Translations under genes and position numbers: made by a program
Part shown: piece after piece, positions 43,049 to 52,220 of the stretch
How the letters are laid out: every line of letters starts with the position of its first letter
Position numbering within the stretch: position 1 is the first letter of the stretch
The notes under the pieces: generated by a model
Seen by the model: only the letters and a program-made list of their open reading frames with translations
Databases searched by the model: none
Told to the model about the DNA's origin: nothing
Origin: Desulfosporosinus sp.
GTDB taxonomy: Bacteria; Bacillota; Desulfitobacteriia; Desulfitobacteriales; Desulfitobacteriaceae
NCBI GenBank assembly: GCA_031292095.1
Contig: JARLHU010000184.1
Span: 1-57,191 of the forward strand
DNA: 57,191 bases
Direction of reading: 5' to 3'

Positions 43049-44312
43049 TATTATCTATTGCGCCTTTCAAGATTTCAATCACATCTTCTATTTCAGTTAA
43101 TTGACGAATGTTCTTTAATTCATTTATCATTTTATTTTCTTCTTTTTTTGAAATCATGCTTTTGTCATAGAAATATACTAATAATAATTCAACAAGATTC
43201 TGGTTATTCATAACCATGGTCCTTTTTTCACTATTCCAAAGAACATTCCTCCAAACTTTATTCTTAAGTTGTAAAACTACATCTGGGAAATTCTTAAATA
43301 CTTCTTCAAAAGTACAGTTCTTATTCTCTTTAATTCTTATAGCCGCTTTAACAAATGGAATCAAAGCCGCCGGTCTGAATAGTAATAACCCACCCTCTTT
43401 ATTTCTAAAACCTCTCGAATCTGGTTTTTCGGCACTAGCATATTCAAAAAACTCTACTGAGATCTTCATTAAACTATCCCAGAAGTTAAAACATAACTCT
43501 GAAAAGCTTTTAATTTCTTCTTCCTGAGGTCTAATTCGAATATAATGTTTAAGTTTACTTTTCCCTCGAATATTACGATTTTCGGGATCTATAACTTTAT
43601 AATCTTTTATCATCATCCATAGTAGTTCTCTATTGCATTCATAAAATGTAATTATCGTTGTAAATGCTTTTGAATTTGTATCCGGAATTGCTTTGGTTTT
43701 TGAATCTAAAATTCTTCCATTTGAAAGCAATAAGTGATTATCTAACAAATCACGTGAAACAATGGCAATAATATCATCTTCATCCAAAGCAATAATATCA
43801 CGCATTGATACCGGTTTTGCATATCGATTAAGTGTGCTAAACATTCTTCGAGCTCGCTGCATTCCTTCCTCATTTTTCTTATGACCAATAAAAACGACAG
43901 GTATTTTTTCATTATCATATTCAGAAGAACTTTCTAATACTTTCTTTATACCCTCTACTCTATGCTGTCCATCCACGGGGAATATTTTTTCACCACCAGT
44001 TAATTCAAGAATACCTATATCAAAGAATTCCTCACCATTATCATATTCTAATCTCACTTCATGCCATTCGGGATCTCCATCATAAACTGCCAAAACTAAA
44101 GCGTTAAAGAATCTTTCTTCCTGATGAGTGATATAATTTGCTATGCTCTTATAATTATCGGTTATGCTTCTTTGAAGCATTTCTCTTAATAGCTCTGATT
44201 TGTGTAGTTCATCATCTACTCGCTTGACGTATTGTGATACCTGTTTAAATGTTAGAGTAGCTGAATAATATACCCATGCTCCTATCTGAGCTCTAATTGC
44301 AGGTATTTTCAT
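43038..44312 (-). CDS. dndB: DndB-like DGQHR-domain protein
   Basis: The 424-residue protein contains FPVDGQHRVEGIKK (DGQHR at 114-118), the defining motif of DndB/DGQHR proteins, with 'VVFIGHKKNEEGMQRARRMFSTLNRYAKPVS' next. DndB is a DNA-binding repressor and tuner of modification density in known Dnd loci. It lies 10 bases after the GIY-YIG gene and overlaps the desulfurase gene by 11 bases. It may regulate its own operon from within. Confidence 0.88.
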   Translation of the reverse strand: MKIPAIRAQIGAWVYYSATLTFKQVSQYVKRVDDELHKSELLREMLQRSITDNYKSIANYITHQEERFFNALVLAVYDGDPEWHEVRLEYDNGEEFFDIGILELTGGEKIFPVDGQHRVEGIKKVLESSSEYDNEKIPVVFIGHKKNEEGMQRARRMFSTLNRYAKPVSMRDIIALDEDDIIAIVSRDLLDNHLLLSNGRILDSKTKAIPDTNSKAFTTIITFYECNRELLWMMIKDYKVIDPENRNIRGKSKLKHYIRIRPQEEEIKSFSELCFNFWDSLMKISVEFFEYASAEKPDSRGFRNKEGGLLLFRPAALIPFVKAAIRIKENKNCTFEEVFKNFPDVVLQLKNKVWRNVLWNSEKRTMVMNNQNLVELLLVYFYDKSMISKKEENKMINELKNIRQLTEIEDVIEILKGAIDNNDE

Positions 44313-44322
44313 AAATTTCCTC

Positions 44323-44832
44323 CTAAAATGCTGCTTTCATAGCTAAGTTTATAACATCGGGATATCTATCATTGCAAGGTGGTATTACTACCTTAATTAG
44401 CTCTTCTTCGAGCTCATCAATTATATTATTATCCATAAGTGGCAGGTATCTAATATAGAGGTTTTTGCCCCATGTTTCTCTCATGTATAAAATTTTAGGT
44501 CGAGTATCATTCAAATATTGTTTACATCTTCTTTTTAGATTTTGTTTTTCAGTAATTTTTGCTCGTCCAATATATAGTGTGTATAAATGAGTATTGGGAA
44601 TTATATCCGTTTTAAGTACAAAAACGTAAATTCCTCCACAATTACTTGGTAGCGAATTCATACTACTATGAAGTTCTTTGCTAGTATCATCTAGAAATTT
44701 AACTTCCTGCCATATGCAATTTACGGTACCTTCGAACTTTTTATTAAATGAATCCCATATGCTATCTGGGTTAAGCACAAACGAGAGCTTATTGTTCCTT
44801 ATTTTTTGGCACATATCAAATAAATTTGTCAC
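44323..44832 (-). CDS. GIY-YIG nuclease-fold protein
   Basis: The true start is probably the GTG at 44832, with AGGAGG 6 bases upstream and just after the ATPase stop. The longer frame to 44919 overlaps the ATPase gene. The 169-residue product has GGIYVFVLKTD and LYIGRAKITEKQNLKRRCKQ, the GIY...YIG and conserved Arg pattern of GIY-YIG nucleases. 'DELEEELIKVVIPPCND' supplies the later Glu. A nuclease of this fold is not a standard Dnd component. It could be the DNA-cutting subunit of a phosphorothioate-dependent restriction module. Confidence 0.72.
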   Translation of the reverse strand: MTNLFDMCQKIRNNKLSFVLNPDSIWDSFNKKFEGTVNCIWQEVKFLDDTSKELHSSMNSLPSNCGGIYVFVLKTDIIPNTHLYTLYIGRAKITEKQNLKRRCKQYLNDTRPKILYMRETWGKNLYIRYLPLMDNNIIDELEEELIKVVIPPCNDRYPDVINLAMKAAF

Positions 44833-44842
44833 TCTTATCCTC

Positions 44843-47800
44843 CTAACACATCTTTTCAAGCAGTTCCATAAGTACCTGGCGCTTTTCCTGTTGAGAAATT
44901 GCCTGCCCCATTTCTTCAAGTGACGTTGTGATTTCGTTTAATAGCAGTTTTGCTCTGTCACTATATTCAGTCTTACTGAACGTCTTAGCAACCTGGATAC
45001 CATTTTTGTCCATAAAAGTAATCTTGTACATTTCAGAATCATTTCCATTTCCATTAACATCTGTGTAATTATTATCAAAGTCCTCTACAGTTTCCCTGAA
45101 AGTAGTTAAATCTCTTAAGAACATATCTATTGTGTTTGAATTCCAATCGTCAATTCGTAAAGCCGTGACAGCTTTACCTAAGCGTTCCATAAAGATTACT
45201 TGATCATTAGTAATTGACCTCATAAGTTCAAGGATTTTACTCTCGTTATTAGCAAACAGAAAATTAATGGTACTCTCATGAAGAGATTCATACCAATCCT
45301 TAATAACAGATGTAAGGCTTGCTCTTTTGGTATTTTGTCTTCCAAAAATGGTTTTAGCGTCAGAAATCAGCACATTGATAAGGCTGCCCTTTGCCGAATC
45401 AAAAACTTGTTTAGTCGCTCTGATATTATCAAGAACCATTAGATTAAACTCAATCATACCAAAGAATCTGAAAATTTCTTCGAAAAGATATTCTCTGGAA
45501 TTGTTATTAATCTGTTTCAAACTGTTTATAAACCTTTTTTGTTCTCTCGGAACGGGTTTATTTGGTTCCTTGCTATTGATACCACAATAGATTGTGCTCA
45601 TTTCTTTAGCATACTTTGGTAGCGACATATACCAACGGTTCATTGCAAGCACAATAAAGGAAAAGCTATTATATGCCTTTTCTTTCTCAAGAATATATTC
45701 ACTAAAGATATTTTCAAGTTCCGTCATGTACTGAGCTTTATCCTCGTTCCAGTCCTCCAAGAAAACCGAATATTCATCAGGATTTTCGTTGATGCTGTTT
45801 AAGAGATCAACTGTAATTTTAACCTCGTTGTGTTTATTTTTTATAACCAGATACTTTTTATAATGGTGCAACACTGCGGCAACATAAATTGGGATAGCTC
45901 CTTTTTTCAATCCAATACCGTTTTGTGGAAGAATCAAGGTATCATATAGCACACGAAAACTCTGACCACCGCCCACATTAGCGCCTGTAAAAAAGTTTTG
46001 TATGGCAGCCAACATGTTCCTCATATTTAAATCATTAGGATTTAAATTGATAACGGGAGCACTATCTGCGTTTTGTAAAACACCGGTCTGAATCAGGGTG
46101 CTTCGCATAATGGATACATCTTGTCCTGTACCGGTCAGACCTAAGTTAGTATCCAGCTCATTTTTCAAAAGACCTAATATCAGCTTTGTACGGCTGTTAA
46201 TAGCAACGGTCGGAAGTATATTCTTGTTGATAGATTCATTATTAATAACAGGAGTGTGAGGATAGGTGGTCTCACAAATTTGAGAAAGAAGAGCCGAGAT
46301 CTGTGCTTTTCTGTATAAATTCTGTTTTTCACCCATATAAAAGTATTCCGCACTACCTGTTTCAGGTCTAGCGTAAGAGAATATGAAACTACCTATAACT
46401 TCCTCTAAATCCTCAATATAAATATCATATTCATCAGAAAGCAAATCATCGTCTATCACAAGGGATTTAAGTTGCTTTACCGCATTGTACTCATATGCAA
46501 TCTTTTCAATTTCCGTAAAACGGTTCGGTACTATAAAAACAATTCTATTGTGATTGGGCTGACCGCTTAACATCGACTTTTTAATAATGTCTATTTCTTC
46601 TTCGTTTTTAGGGATTATTGCATATACGACTCCGTCAGCATCAATTCCTTCGATTTTTCTTTCCCAATTCTCCACAGCCCAAAAGTCAGAACTGTTAATA
46701 AATGCAAAGTCAAAATAACGGGTAATTTCCTTTTCATCGTTGTAACGAGTTGGATACATAAAGCTATCAAAGGTAGATCTATTTAATATCTCCTTTACGC
46801 TTAATATGCCTTTATTTTTCTCAATAGTTTTTGCTATTTCACCTGGGATATCTATGCCGCTACTTTCTTTCAGTTTTAAGTAGTTATTGCTTCGCTTCAA
46901 ATAAACAATACATTCTTTGTCAATCAGTTCAGACAACACTTTACCAATTGCTTTTGTATTTCCAACACTGTCTTGGAAAGTATCAGATATAATGTTAAAA
47001 ATAGGAGGTAGTTTCTCAAACTGCTCAATGATATAAATAAGTGAAATTGTCTTAATTATCTTCGCCCCAAGAGAGTCGGGTTCTACCTTTCGAAGCACAT
47101 TAGAAGTAAGCTTATACAGCTTATGCGTTTCGCTTGTATAAGGCTCCTTTCTTAGTAGTGGCTCAAAATAGTCATAAATGTAATCGGGGGTTAGCATGGG
47201 GAAATCACCCTTAGCTATTCTCAAGAAAGCAGACAGGGTGTACTTCTGATCCGATGACAGAAACGTAAACAGGGTTCGCTCATTCTGCGCAACCTTTTCA
47301 GACAATCTAGGTAATATAAACGTTGAGATAGGATGTAGAGGATAACAACCCATGATTGCTGTCTGCAACATATTCTCGTCTTTTTTATCTAATACTCCAT
47401 TCGCAGTAAAACGTTGGGTCAAATCATTAAATCTATCTTGGTTTTTCTCGCAAAATGTATTCCAAAATGTCCTGTCCTTCTTAATAACGGCAGAGATAAT
47501 CTCGTACATCTGTGAAAAGTTGTTGTGCAAATTAATATGCTTAAATCTGCCGGACACGCCACGCCATCCGTCCACTTTTTCTTTTGGCAGGTTGTTGTCG
47601 ATGTAATTAGAAATATCTTTATGCGAAATGAGCATCAAATGAATTTGTTTGTTTCCGCTACGGTCACACTTTTCTGCAAAGTCCTGTAATAGCTTAATGT
47701 CACTGATGGTTGCATTCGCAATGCTTGATTCTAAGTATTTGCTAAACTCGTCATAGATAATGTAAACCCCATCATAACCTCTCGTCTGAAGCTTCTCTAC

Positions 47801-48481
47801 TACTTTTTCATAAAGTTCTACAACATCAAATCCGAGAAATGGATTAAAGGTGCTACCCGAGGTAAGGGAAGGATATAGTTTTTCAAAACGCTCATAAGCA
47901 TTAACATCATACTCTTTTAATGCTAGGATAAAATTATCCACCGGCTCACTCAAGTTTCGTGCAAATTTCTCGTAAGTATCGGGATAGTCTTGCCTCCAAA
48001 GCTTTATGGTGTTTATAGAAGCCTTAAAATTAGTTTCAGGCATCAAATCAACTAAATTTTCTGATTTTAAAGCCTGTTGCAAAGCATTAAGAAAAGACTG
48101 TGTAAGACTTGCACTGCTTCCGCCGACGATGATAGGAAGCAGTTTATTATTGCTGTTTATATAATCAACGGCGAATTCGTAAAGACTCGGATTATGTATT
48201 TTCATTTTCTTTAGGAGCATTTTAAACAAAGCTATATCCTTTTTAAATAGAAGTGACATCAGCACAAGGATTATATGCGATTTACCTTTACCGTAAGCCC
48301 CAATCAATATTCTTGCCCTTTGAGCTACGCTTTGGGTTGTGCTAAGGAGCACTTCTTCCACAACATCAAAGGACGACATAGTTGGGATAAAATTTTTTAC
48401 TTTTTCATCATCGTGTAAATCATAAGCAATATTGACTGAGGTTTGAAACCCCTTGGCAACATCTATCTTTTCATTAAACAT
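44843..48481 (-). CDS. BrxC/PglY-like giant ATPase
   Basis: The 1212-residue protein starts MFNEKIDVAKGFQTSVNIAY, with AGGAGAT before the ATG. Walker A is GAYGKGKSHI (61-70), in the BrxC/PglY style, followed by 'LPIIVGGSSASLTQ' and a Walker B-like 'YDGVYIIYDEFSKYLE' near 240-255. Size and motif layout match the BREX P-loop protein. BREX type 4 loci also hold a PAPS-reductase-type protein, but PglZ and BrxL are absent here. It is therefore probably the ATPase core of the restriction arm of this phosphorothioation island. Confidence 0.82.
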   Translation of the reverse strand: MFNEKIDVAKGFQTSVNIAYDLHDDEKVKNFIPTMSSFDVVEEVLLSTTQSVAQRARILIGAYGKGKSHIILVLMSLLFKKDIALFKMLLKKMKIHNPSLYEFAVDYINSNNKLLPIIVGGSSASLTQSFLNALQQALKSENLVDLMPETNFKASINTIKLWRQDYPDTYEKFARNLSEPVDNFILALKEYDVNAYERFEKLYPSLTSGSTFNPFLGFDVVELYEKVVEKLQTRGYDGVYIIYDEFSKYLESSIANATISDIKLLQDFAEKCDRSGNKQIHLMLISHKDISNYIDNNLPKEKVDGWRGVSGRFKHINLHNNFSQMYEIISAVIKKDRTFWNTFCEKNQDRFNDLTQRFTANGVLDKKDENMLQTAIMGCYPLHPISTFILPRLSEKVAQNERTLFTFLSSDQKYTLSAFLRIAKGDFPMLTPDYIYDYFEPLLRKEPYTSETHKLYKLTSNVLRKVEPDSLGAKIIKTISLIYIIEQFEKLPPIFNIISDTFQDSVGNTKAIGKVLSELIDKECIVYLKRSNNYLKLKESSGIDIPGEIAKTIEKNKGILSVKEILNRSTFDSFMYPTRYNDEKEITRYFDFAFINSSDFWAVENWERKIEGIDADGVVYAIIPKNEEEIDIIKKSMLSGQPNHNRIVFIVPNRFTEIEKIAYEYNAVKQLKSLVIDDDLLSDEYDIYIEDLEEVIGSFIFSYARPETGSAEYFYMGEKQNLYRKAQISALLSQICETTYPHTPVINNESINKNILPTVAINSRTKLILGLLKNELDTNLGLTGTGQDVSIMRSTLIQTGVLQNADSAPVINLNPNDLNMRNMLAAIQNFFTGANVGGGQSFRVLYDTLILPQNGIGLKKGAIPIYVAAVLHHYKKYLVIKNKHNEVKITVDLLNSINENPDEYSVFLEDWNEDKAQYMTELENIFSEYILEKEKAYNSFSFIVLAMNRWYMSLPKYAKEMSTIYCGINSKEPNKPVPREQKRFINSLKQINNNSREYLFEEIFRFFGMIEFNLMVLDNIRATKQVFDSAKGSLINVLISDAKTIFGRQNTKRASLTSVIKDWYESLHESTINFLFANNESKILELMRSITNDQVIFMERLGKAVTALRIDDWNSNTIDMFLRDLTTFRETVEDFDNNYTDVNGNGNDSEMYKITFMDKNGIQVAKTFSKTEYSDRAKLLLNEITTSLEEMGQAISQQEKRQVLMELLEKMC

Positions 48482-48511
48482 ATCTTGTTATCTCCTAGCT
48501 TTTGCATGATC

Positions 48512-49390
48512 TTAGTTGTTGATCGCATTGTAATATTCTCTTACACACCCCAAAAAGTCCATTTCTATTTCGATCCGAACGACATCAAGTCCTGCGGTAC
48601 GAACTACCTTGATGTACCCCATAAGTTCTATTTTATAAAGCAGATTGGTTAGCGTGATTATATCCAAGTTAAACACCTTACCGACGTTATAAGGATTGTT
48701 CTGAATTTCCGAAATTTTAATTTCACGTTGTGCCCCTGCCTGATCCACAATAACCGCAAGCAATATCAGTGGATGCAAGGTATCTTTTTTCGGTGTAGTT
48801 TTCTTGTATAGCTTTTCCTTCTTGTTAACAATGTCTATGAGCCCAAGTTCACCCAAAGGACAATCGATATTACTCTCCGGCTGTACCTTTTCGGGATTAG
48901 ACTTGATGCGTGGAACATATGTGTTAATTATACAGTTATAATCATCCTCTAATGAACGCTCTGATACCTCGTCATCATTAATGCGAATATAGTTATTTAA
49001 TTGAATTACAAAATCATCTCTTGTAAACTCAGACAGTCTAAATTCGTTAAAGAAATAGTACCAAGCAGTGGCTTCCGTTTTGTTAGTGGCAAGTTTATAG
49101 TGGAGGAGCCAAAACGTACCGATTTCCTCGATATAAGGATCGTTTTCATATACAACTGTGCCGAAATCAGTGAAATTCTGTACCTTTCGTCCATTAGCTG
49201 GTTCTTCAGTAAGACCTACTGCCTGTAACCAATATCGTAACGCCTTTACCATATTGGCGCCTATCCCTAAAATGTCCATAGGGTTTCCGTTAGCACCCAT
49301 GAAAACCTGTGGGTCATTTCGAACATTTTTCATACCTTTATTTAGCCAACCTTTTCTGATAAAAAAGGTGTCATGCGCTCTAAACTTCAT
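48512..49390 (-). CDS. DUF4007 protein
   Basis: The 292-residue protein starts MKFRAHDTFFIRKGWLNKGM and contains 'GIGANMVKALRYWLQAVGL', which I recognise as DUF4007. The family is found beside PAPS-reductase-type genes in Dnd-like and BREX type 4-like islands. The C-terminal part resembles a winged helix (LLYKIELMGYIKVVRTAGLD), so DNA binding is likely. It lies between the DndC-like and BrxC-like genes with gaps of 17 and 30 bases. Confidence 0.85.
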   Translation of the reverse strand: MKFRAHDTFFIRKGWLNKGMKNVRNDPQVFMGANGNPMDILGIGANMVKALRYWLQAVGLTEEPANGRKVQNFTDFGTVVYENDPYIEEIGTFWLLHYKLATNKTEATAWYYFFNEFRLSEFTRDDFVIQLNNYIRINDDEVSERSLEDDYNCIINTYVPRIKSNPEKVQPESNIDCPLGELGLIDIVNKKEKLYKKTTPKKDTLHPLILLAVIVDQAGAQREIKISEIQNNPYNVGKVFNLDIITLTNLLYKIELMGYIKVVRTAGLDVVRIEIEMDFLGCVREYYNAINN

Positions 49391-49407
49391 TATTTCACTC
49401 CTAAGCC

Positions 49408-51123
49408 TTAGTCTTTAGTTCTCAAATATTTTTCCATTGAACAGCCGCCCTCTAAATACTTCGCAGTAACACACATCTTACATTGCTTGCATTTTTGCTC
49501 ATTAATAAAATAGGTATCGGCATGGATAGAAATAGCACCATACTTGCAAAGAGATTCACATTTTAAGCATTTTCTACAGGCGTTGAATTTCTTAACCTGA
49601 TAGCCAACCATACGTTGTAAATCATCGTGCTTCGCTACGTTTAAGGTCTTAATTTTCACTGCATAATCGTATCCATCCTGCGAAAATGGTTGAATAGATA
49701 GTATAGGCACATTTGTTTTAATATCTATAACAATAGTTTCATTGATGAGCTTTCTGCCCAGTTCCTGTGCAATTCTACCGAAAGGATTTAAAAGATGAAT
49801 GAAACCATCGTTCATCGACTTGTTAAGTTTATAAATCTTAGCGTTTTCTTCTGCAGTACAGTTGGTAAATTTTATCTTGACGTCCTGAGCTGCAACAACA
49901 CCATTGCCGCCTTGTCGGGCTTTCCATTTACCTGTATCAACATAAACTTCCGGGTCAGGCTTTCCAATTTTCTTTGCAAAATCAACCAAGAAGTTCCTCC
50001 ATCTCTCGGCCTGTTCAGACATATAAATCTTCGAAAGAAACTGAGCTCTTTCGTTATTATTTGGACAACACCAACAACCCACGCGATCATAGCCTAACCG
50101 GTACGCATCGTTAAAGTCTAGCTGTTCTCCCAATATGTAAAGCCATATATCAATGTCTTTCCAATGGAAAATCGGTGAAGCAACCTTTTGTTTCTGTATT
50201 TTAACAGTTTCTGCATCATCTTCAATTCGCTTATACTTACTTCTGCTTACAGATTCACACTTGCGGATGCCGTAAAAGGTCAAAATACTTTTATTACGAT
50301 ACATATTGTTCAGTACACGAGTTATCGGACCCGTCTTAAACATAGAACAACACCAACGAAGCATACGCGCTGGTGGGCCAATGTCCTCGCATACTTCGTA
50401 AAAATCCTGTTCTTTATTTTTCGCCACCTTGAATATCGCTTTTTGATTGTCCTTTCGAAATCGAAAGGCATACTCAATCGTAAGCGGAAATTCTAAAGTT
50501 GTATCTCCAAAAATATGCACAAGTTTCGGATCGCTCAAGGCCCTCTTTACTAGATCTGCTGTGACGGTTGAATCCTTACCCCCTGAGAATGAAATAACGA
50601 TGCTTTCAGGTGAATAGTTACTTGCAGCAGTTTGAATGAATGAATATGCTTCGTCTTTAAGACTATTTAGCCGTTCATGATTTGCACGAACAAATCTGTT
50701 AATGAAATCATTATAATACTCGTAGGTATTTTGATTTTTATATTTTTCAAATTGCTGAATGACCTCATTCACGTCAACTTGATGAAATAGGGATAAAGGA
50801 AGTACCTTTGACTCCCCATCTATATAATATCGGTTACCGGAACACCAGACTGAGCTCTCTATATAGGCTAATGGCTTGTCGATAAGTATCTCAAGCAATA
50901 ATCGTTCTTCAGGAAATACTGGACGTAAGTCCACACTTAAATAAGCCGTAGTGTTACCACAAACCAGGCATGTAGTTTTACTTAATTCATTCGCTAACTT
51001 AATAATCGGAGTTCTACATTCTTTACACCAATATATTTCAATAGGGATGTCTTGTTCTGTAGTGCCACCACACAGATCGCACACCTCATCAAAGGCCTCT
51101 CTATTACATTTTTTACACCACAA
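49408..51123 (-). CDS. DndC/BrxP-like PAPS-reductase-family sulfur transferase
   Basis: A TTG start (51123) follows GGTGGTGAG. The 571-residue protein has two N-terminal zinc ribbons (WCKKC...CDLC; WCKEC...CLVC), a PP-loop ISFSGGKDSTVT (about 177-188), and 'GIRKCESVSRSKYKRIEDDA' as in PAPS-reductase-like proteins. A C-terminal ferredoxin-type Cys pattern (CRKCLKCESLC; CKQCKMC) lies at about 515-555. Canonical DndC adenylates DNA and carries an FeS cluster; zinc ribbons plus ferredoxin make this closer to the BREX type 4 BrxP variety. It is first in the operon. Confidence 0.88.
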   Translation of the reverse strand: MWCKKCNREAFDEVCDLCGGTTEQDIPIEIYWCKECRTPIIKLANELSKTTCLVCGNTTAYLSVDLRPVFPEERLLLEILIDKPLAYIESSVWCSGNRYYIDGESKVLPLSLFHQVDVNEVIQQFEKYKNQNTYEYYNDFINRFVRANHERLNSLKDEAYSFIQTAASNYSPESIVISFSGGKDSTVTADLVKRALSDPKLVHIFGDTTLEFPLTIEYAFRFRKDNQKAIFKVAKNKEQDFYEVCEDIGPPARMLRWCCSMFKTGPITRVLNNMYRNKSILTFYGIRKCESVSRSKYKRIEDDAETVKIQKQKVASPIFHWKDIDIWLYILGEQLDFNDAYRLGYDRVGCWCCPNNNERAQFLSKIYMSEQAERWRNFLVDFAKKIGKPDPEVYVDTGKWKARQGGNGVVAAQDVKIKFTNCTAEENAKIYKLNKSMNDGFIHLLNPFGRIAQELGRKLINETIVIDIKTNVPILSIQPFSQDGYDYAVKIKTLNVAKHDDLQRMVGYQVKKFNACRKCLKCESLCKYGAISIHADTYFINEQKCKQCKMCVTAKYLEGGCSMEKYLRTKD

Positions 51124-51148
51124 AACATCTCACCACCAATTCAAAGTA

Positions 51149-51154
51149 ATTATA
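51149..51154 (-). promoter_or_regulatory. Candidate -10 box of the phosphorothioation operon
   Basis: TATAAT on the minus strand, 25 bases before the TTG start of the first operon gene. I found no convincing -35 hexamer at normal spacing, so activation or an atypical promoter is possible. Confidence 0.45.
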
Positions 51155-51339
51155 CAATGTAAACTGGCCAAAAATATGTCGTTAATCAAATTTCTTAAAC
51201 ACTATTTTTCCATTAACTCGTATTTCGGCAAGGTCACCACATGTTCCCCATCATAAACAATTCTTACCTAACATTCAACACGTTCCCCGAATACTCCTCC
51301 TAAATTAACAAATGAAAGAAGAGTAAATAAAAACAAAAA

Positions 51340-51370
51340 AGCCAGACCGTTACAAAAAAATGGTCTGGCT
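51340..51370 (-). terminator. Terminator of the HTH cassette
   Basis: AGCCAGACC/GGTCTGGCT, a perfect 9-bp stem, followed on the minus strand by TTTTTTG. It would end transcription coming from the 52-53 kb genes and insulate the defence operon. Confidence 0.9.
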
Positions 51371-51517
51371 CAATATATTCCCCCAAACATTCTGTCACTA
51401 TAAAAAGACCATCACTCTCTCAAACCCACGCATATCAAGGCTTTCACTTAACCGTGTATAAACTTACACCACTGCAAGTGCTACTCCCACGGGGACCTAA
51501 CACCCTAGACATACTAT

Positions 51518-51539
51518 CAATGAAGTAACGCCAACGTGC
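51518..51539. repeat. 22-bp direct repeat, copy 1
   Basis: Identical to 53737-53758 in the same orientation (begins CAATGAAGTAACG, ends CCAACGTGC). It abuts the recombinase fragment on its right side. Possible end or insertion footprint of the cassette lying between the copies. Confidence 0.7.
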
Positions 51540-51640
51540 CCTGTCCGTGGGAACATACGAGGCGATTATCCCGCGTGAAATTTTCATGCAGGTACAGGAA
51601 GAACATATCCGACGCCGCATCGTCCATACCAGTCTCGTCC
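51540..51640 (+). pseudogene. Serine recombinase fragment
   Basis: The plus-strand frame reads TYEAIIPREIFMQVQEEHIR before losing similarity. This is the 'HEAII.RE.F..VQEE..RR' segment that large serine recombinases carry between the catalytic and zinc-ribbon domains. No start, catalytic domain or C-terminus is present. It is the debris of an integrated element next to the defence island. The right boundary is approximate. Confidence 0.72.
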
Positions 51641-51698
51641 ATGACCTTTTTGCACATCCCATCACAACAGGAATATACCGCTTTAGATTTATCTGTGT

Positions 51699-52112
51699 TC
51701 AGTCCCTTTTGCGCCGTGGTGTTGAATGGGGTTGTTCGTCTAGAATAAATTCGGATATCTTTTTGAGGAATTCTGCTGATACGAAGTAAGGATTGTTCTC
51801 ATCACCAAGTTTTTCAATCAGAATAGCCTCTGCGTCATGATTTAGAATCCTATAATTATCGCCAACCTTAAATACCAAGCCGTTACTGTCCATACCCTCG
51901 GTAGTAACTATAAAAATCTTCCCATTTTTTATATGATTGGTGTTTTTCTTATTGATTTTGTTTTTTACTGCCTTGATAGCTTTTTTTGTTAGTATTGTTC
52001 CTCCAACCCCAACAGCGGCTCCTCCAGCGAATACCAATCCAAAAAGTCTTTTAGGTCCTCCGACTGCTTTCGAGGCAGTCGTTATTTTCTGATACCACCC
52101 TAAATTACTCAT
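51699..52112 (-). CDS. Small membrane protein, possibly 3'-truncated
   Basis: The 137-residue protein has one glycine-rich membrane segment at about 24-42 (LFGLVFAGGAAVGVGGTIL), a Lys-rich region after it (KKAIKAVKNKINKKNTN), and a soluble beta-rich C-terminal part. The last residues (HSTPRRKRD) are read from the DNA adjoining the recombinase fragment, so the original C-terminus may have been replaced. It is last in the four-gene HTH cassette. Family not recognised. Confidence 0.55.
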   Translation of the reverse strand: MSNLGWYQKITTASKAVGGPKRLFGLVFAGGAAVGVGGTILTKKAIKAVKNKINKKNTNHIKNGKIFIVTTEGMDSNGLVFKVGDNYRILNHDAEAILIEKLGDENNPYFVSAEFLKKISEFILDEQPHSTPRRKRD

Positions 52113-52133
52113 ATATTATTCACCTCGATTTTT

Positions 52134-52220
52134 TCAGTCATCAAACATTGGGCAACTGCTCTTGCAATTTGGATAAGCAGGGTTACCACAGGCGGTACAC
52201 CCTACATCTAGCTCAATCAT
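52134..52220 (-). CDS. 28-residue Cys-rich peptide
   Basis: ATG at 52220 overlaps the stop of the preceding gene (ATGATTGA). The product starts MIELDVGCTACGNPAYPNCK and carries a CTAC...C...C set (five Cys including CPMFDD), compatible with one zinc site. Overlap and motif quality support translation despite the tiny size. It precedes the membrane-protein gene by 22 bases. Confidence 0.5.
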   Translation of the reverse strand: MIELDVGCTACGNPAYPNCKSSCPMFDD

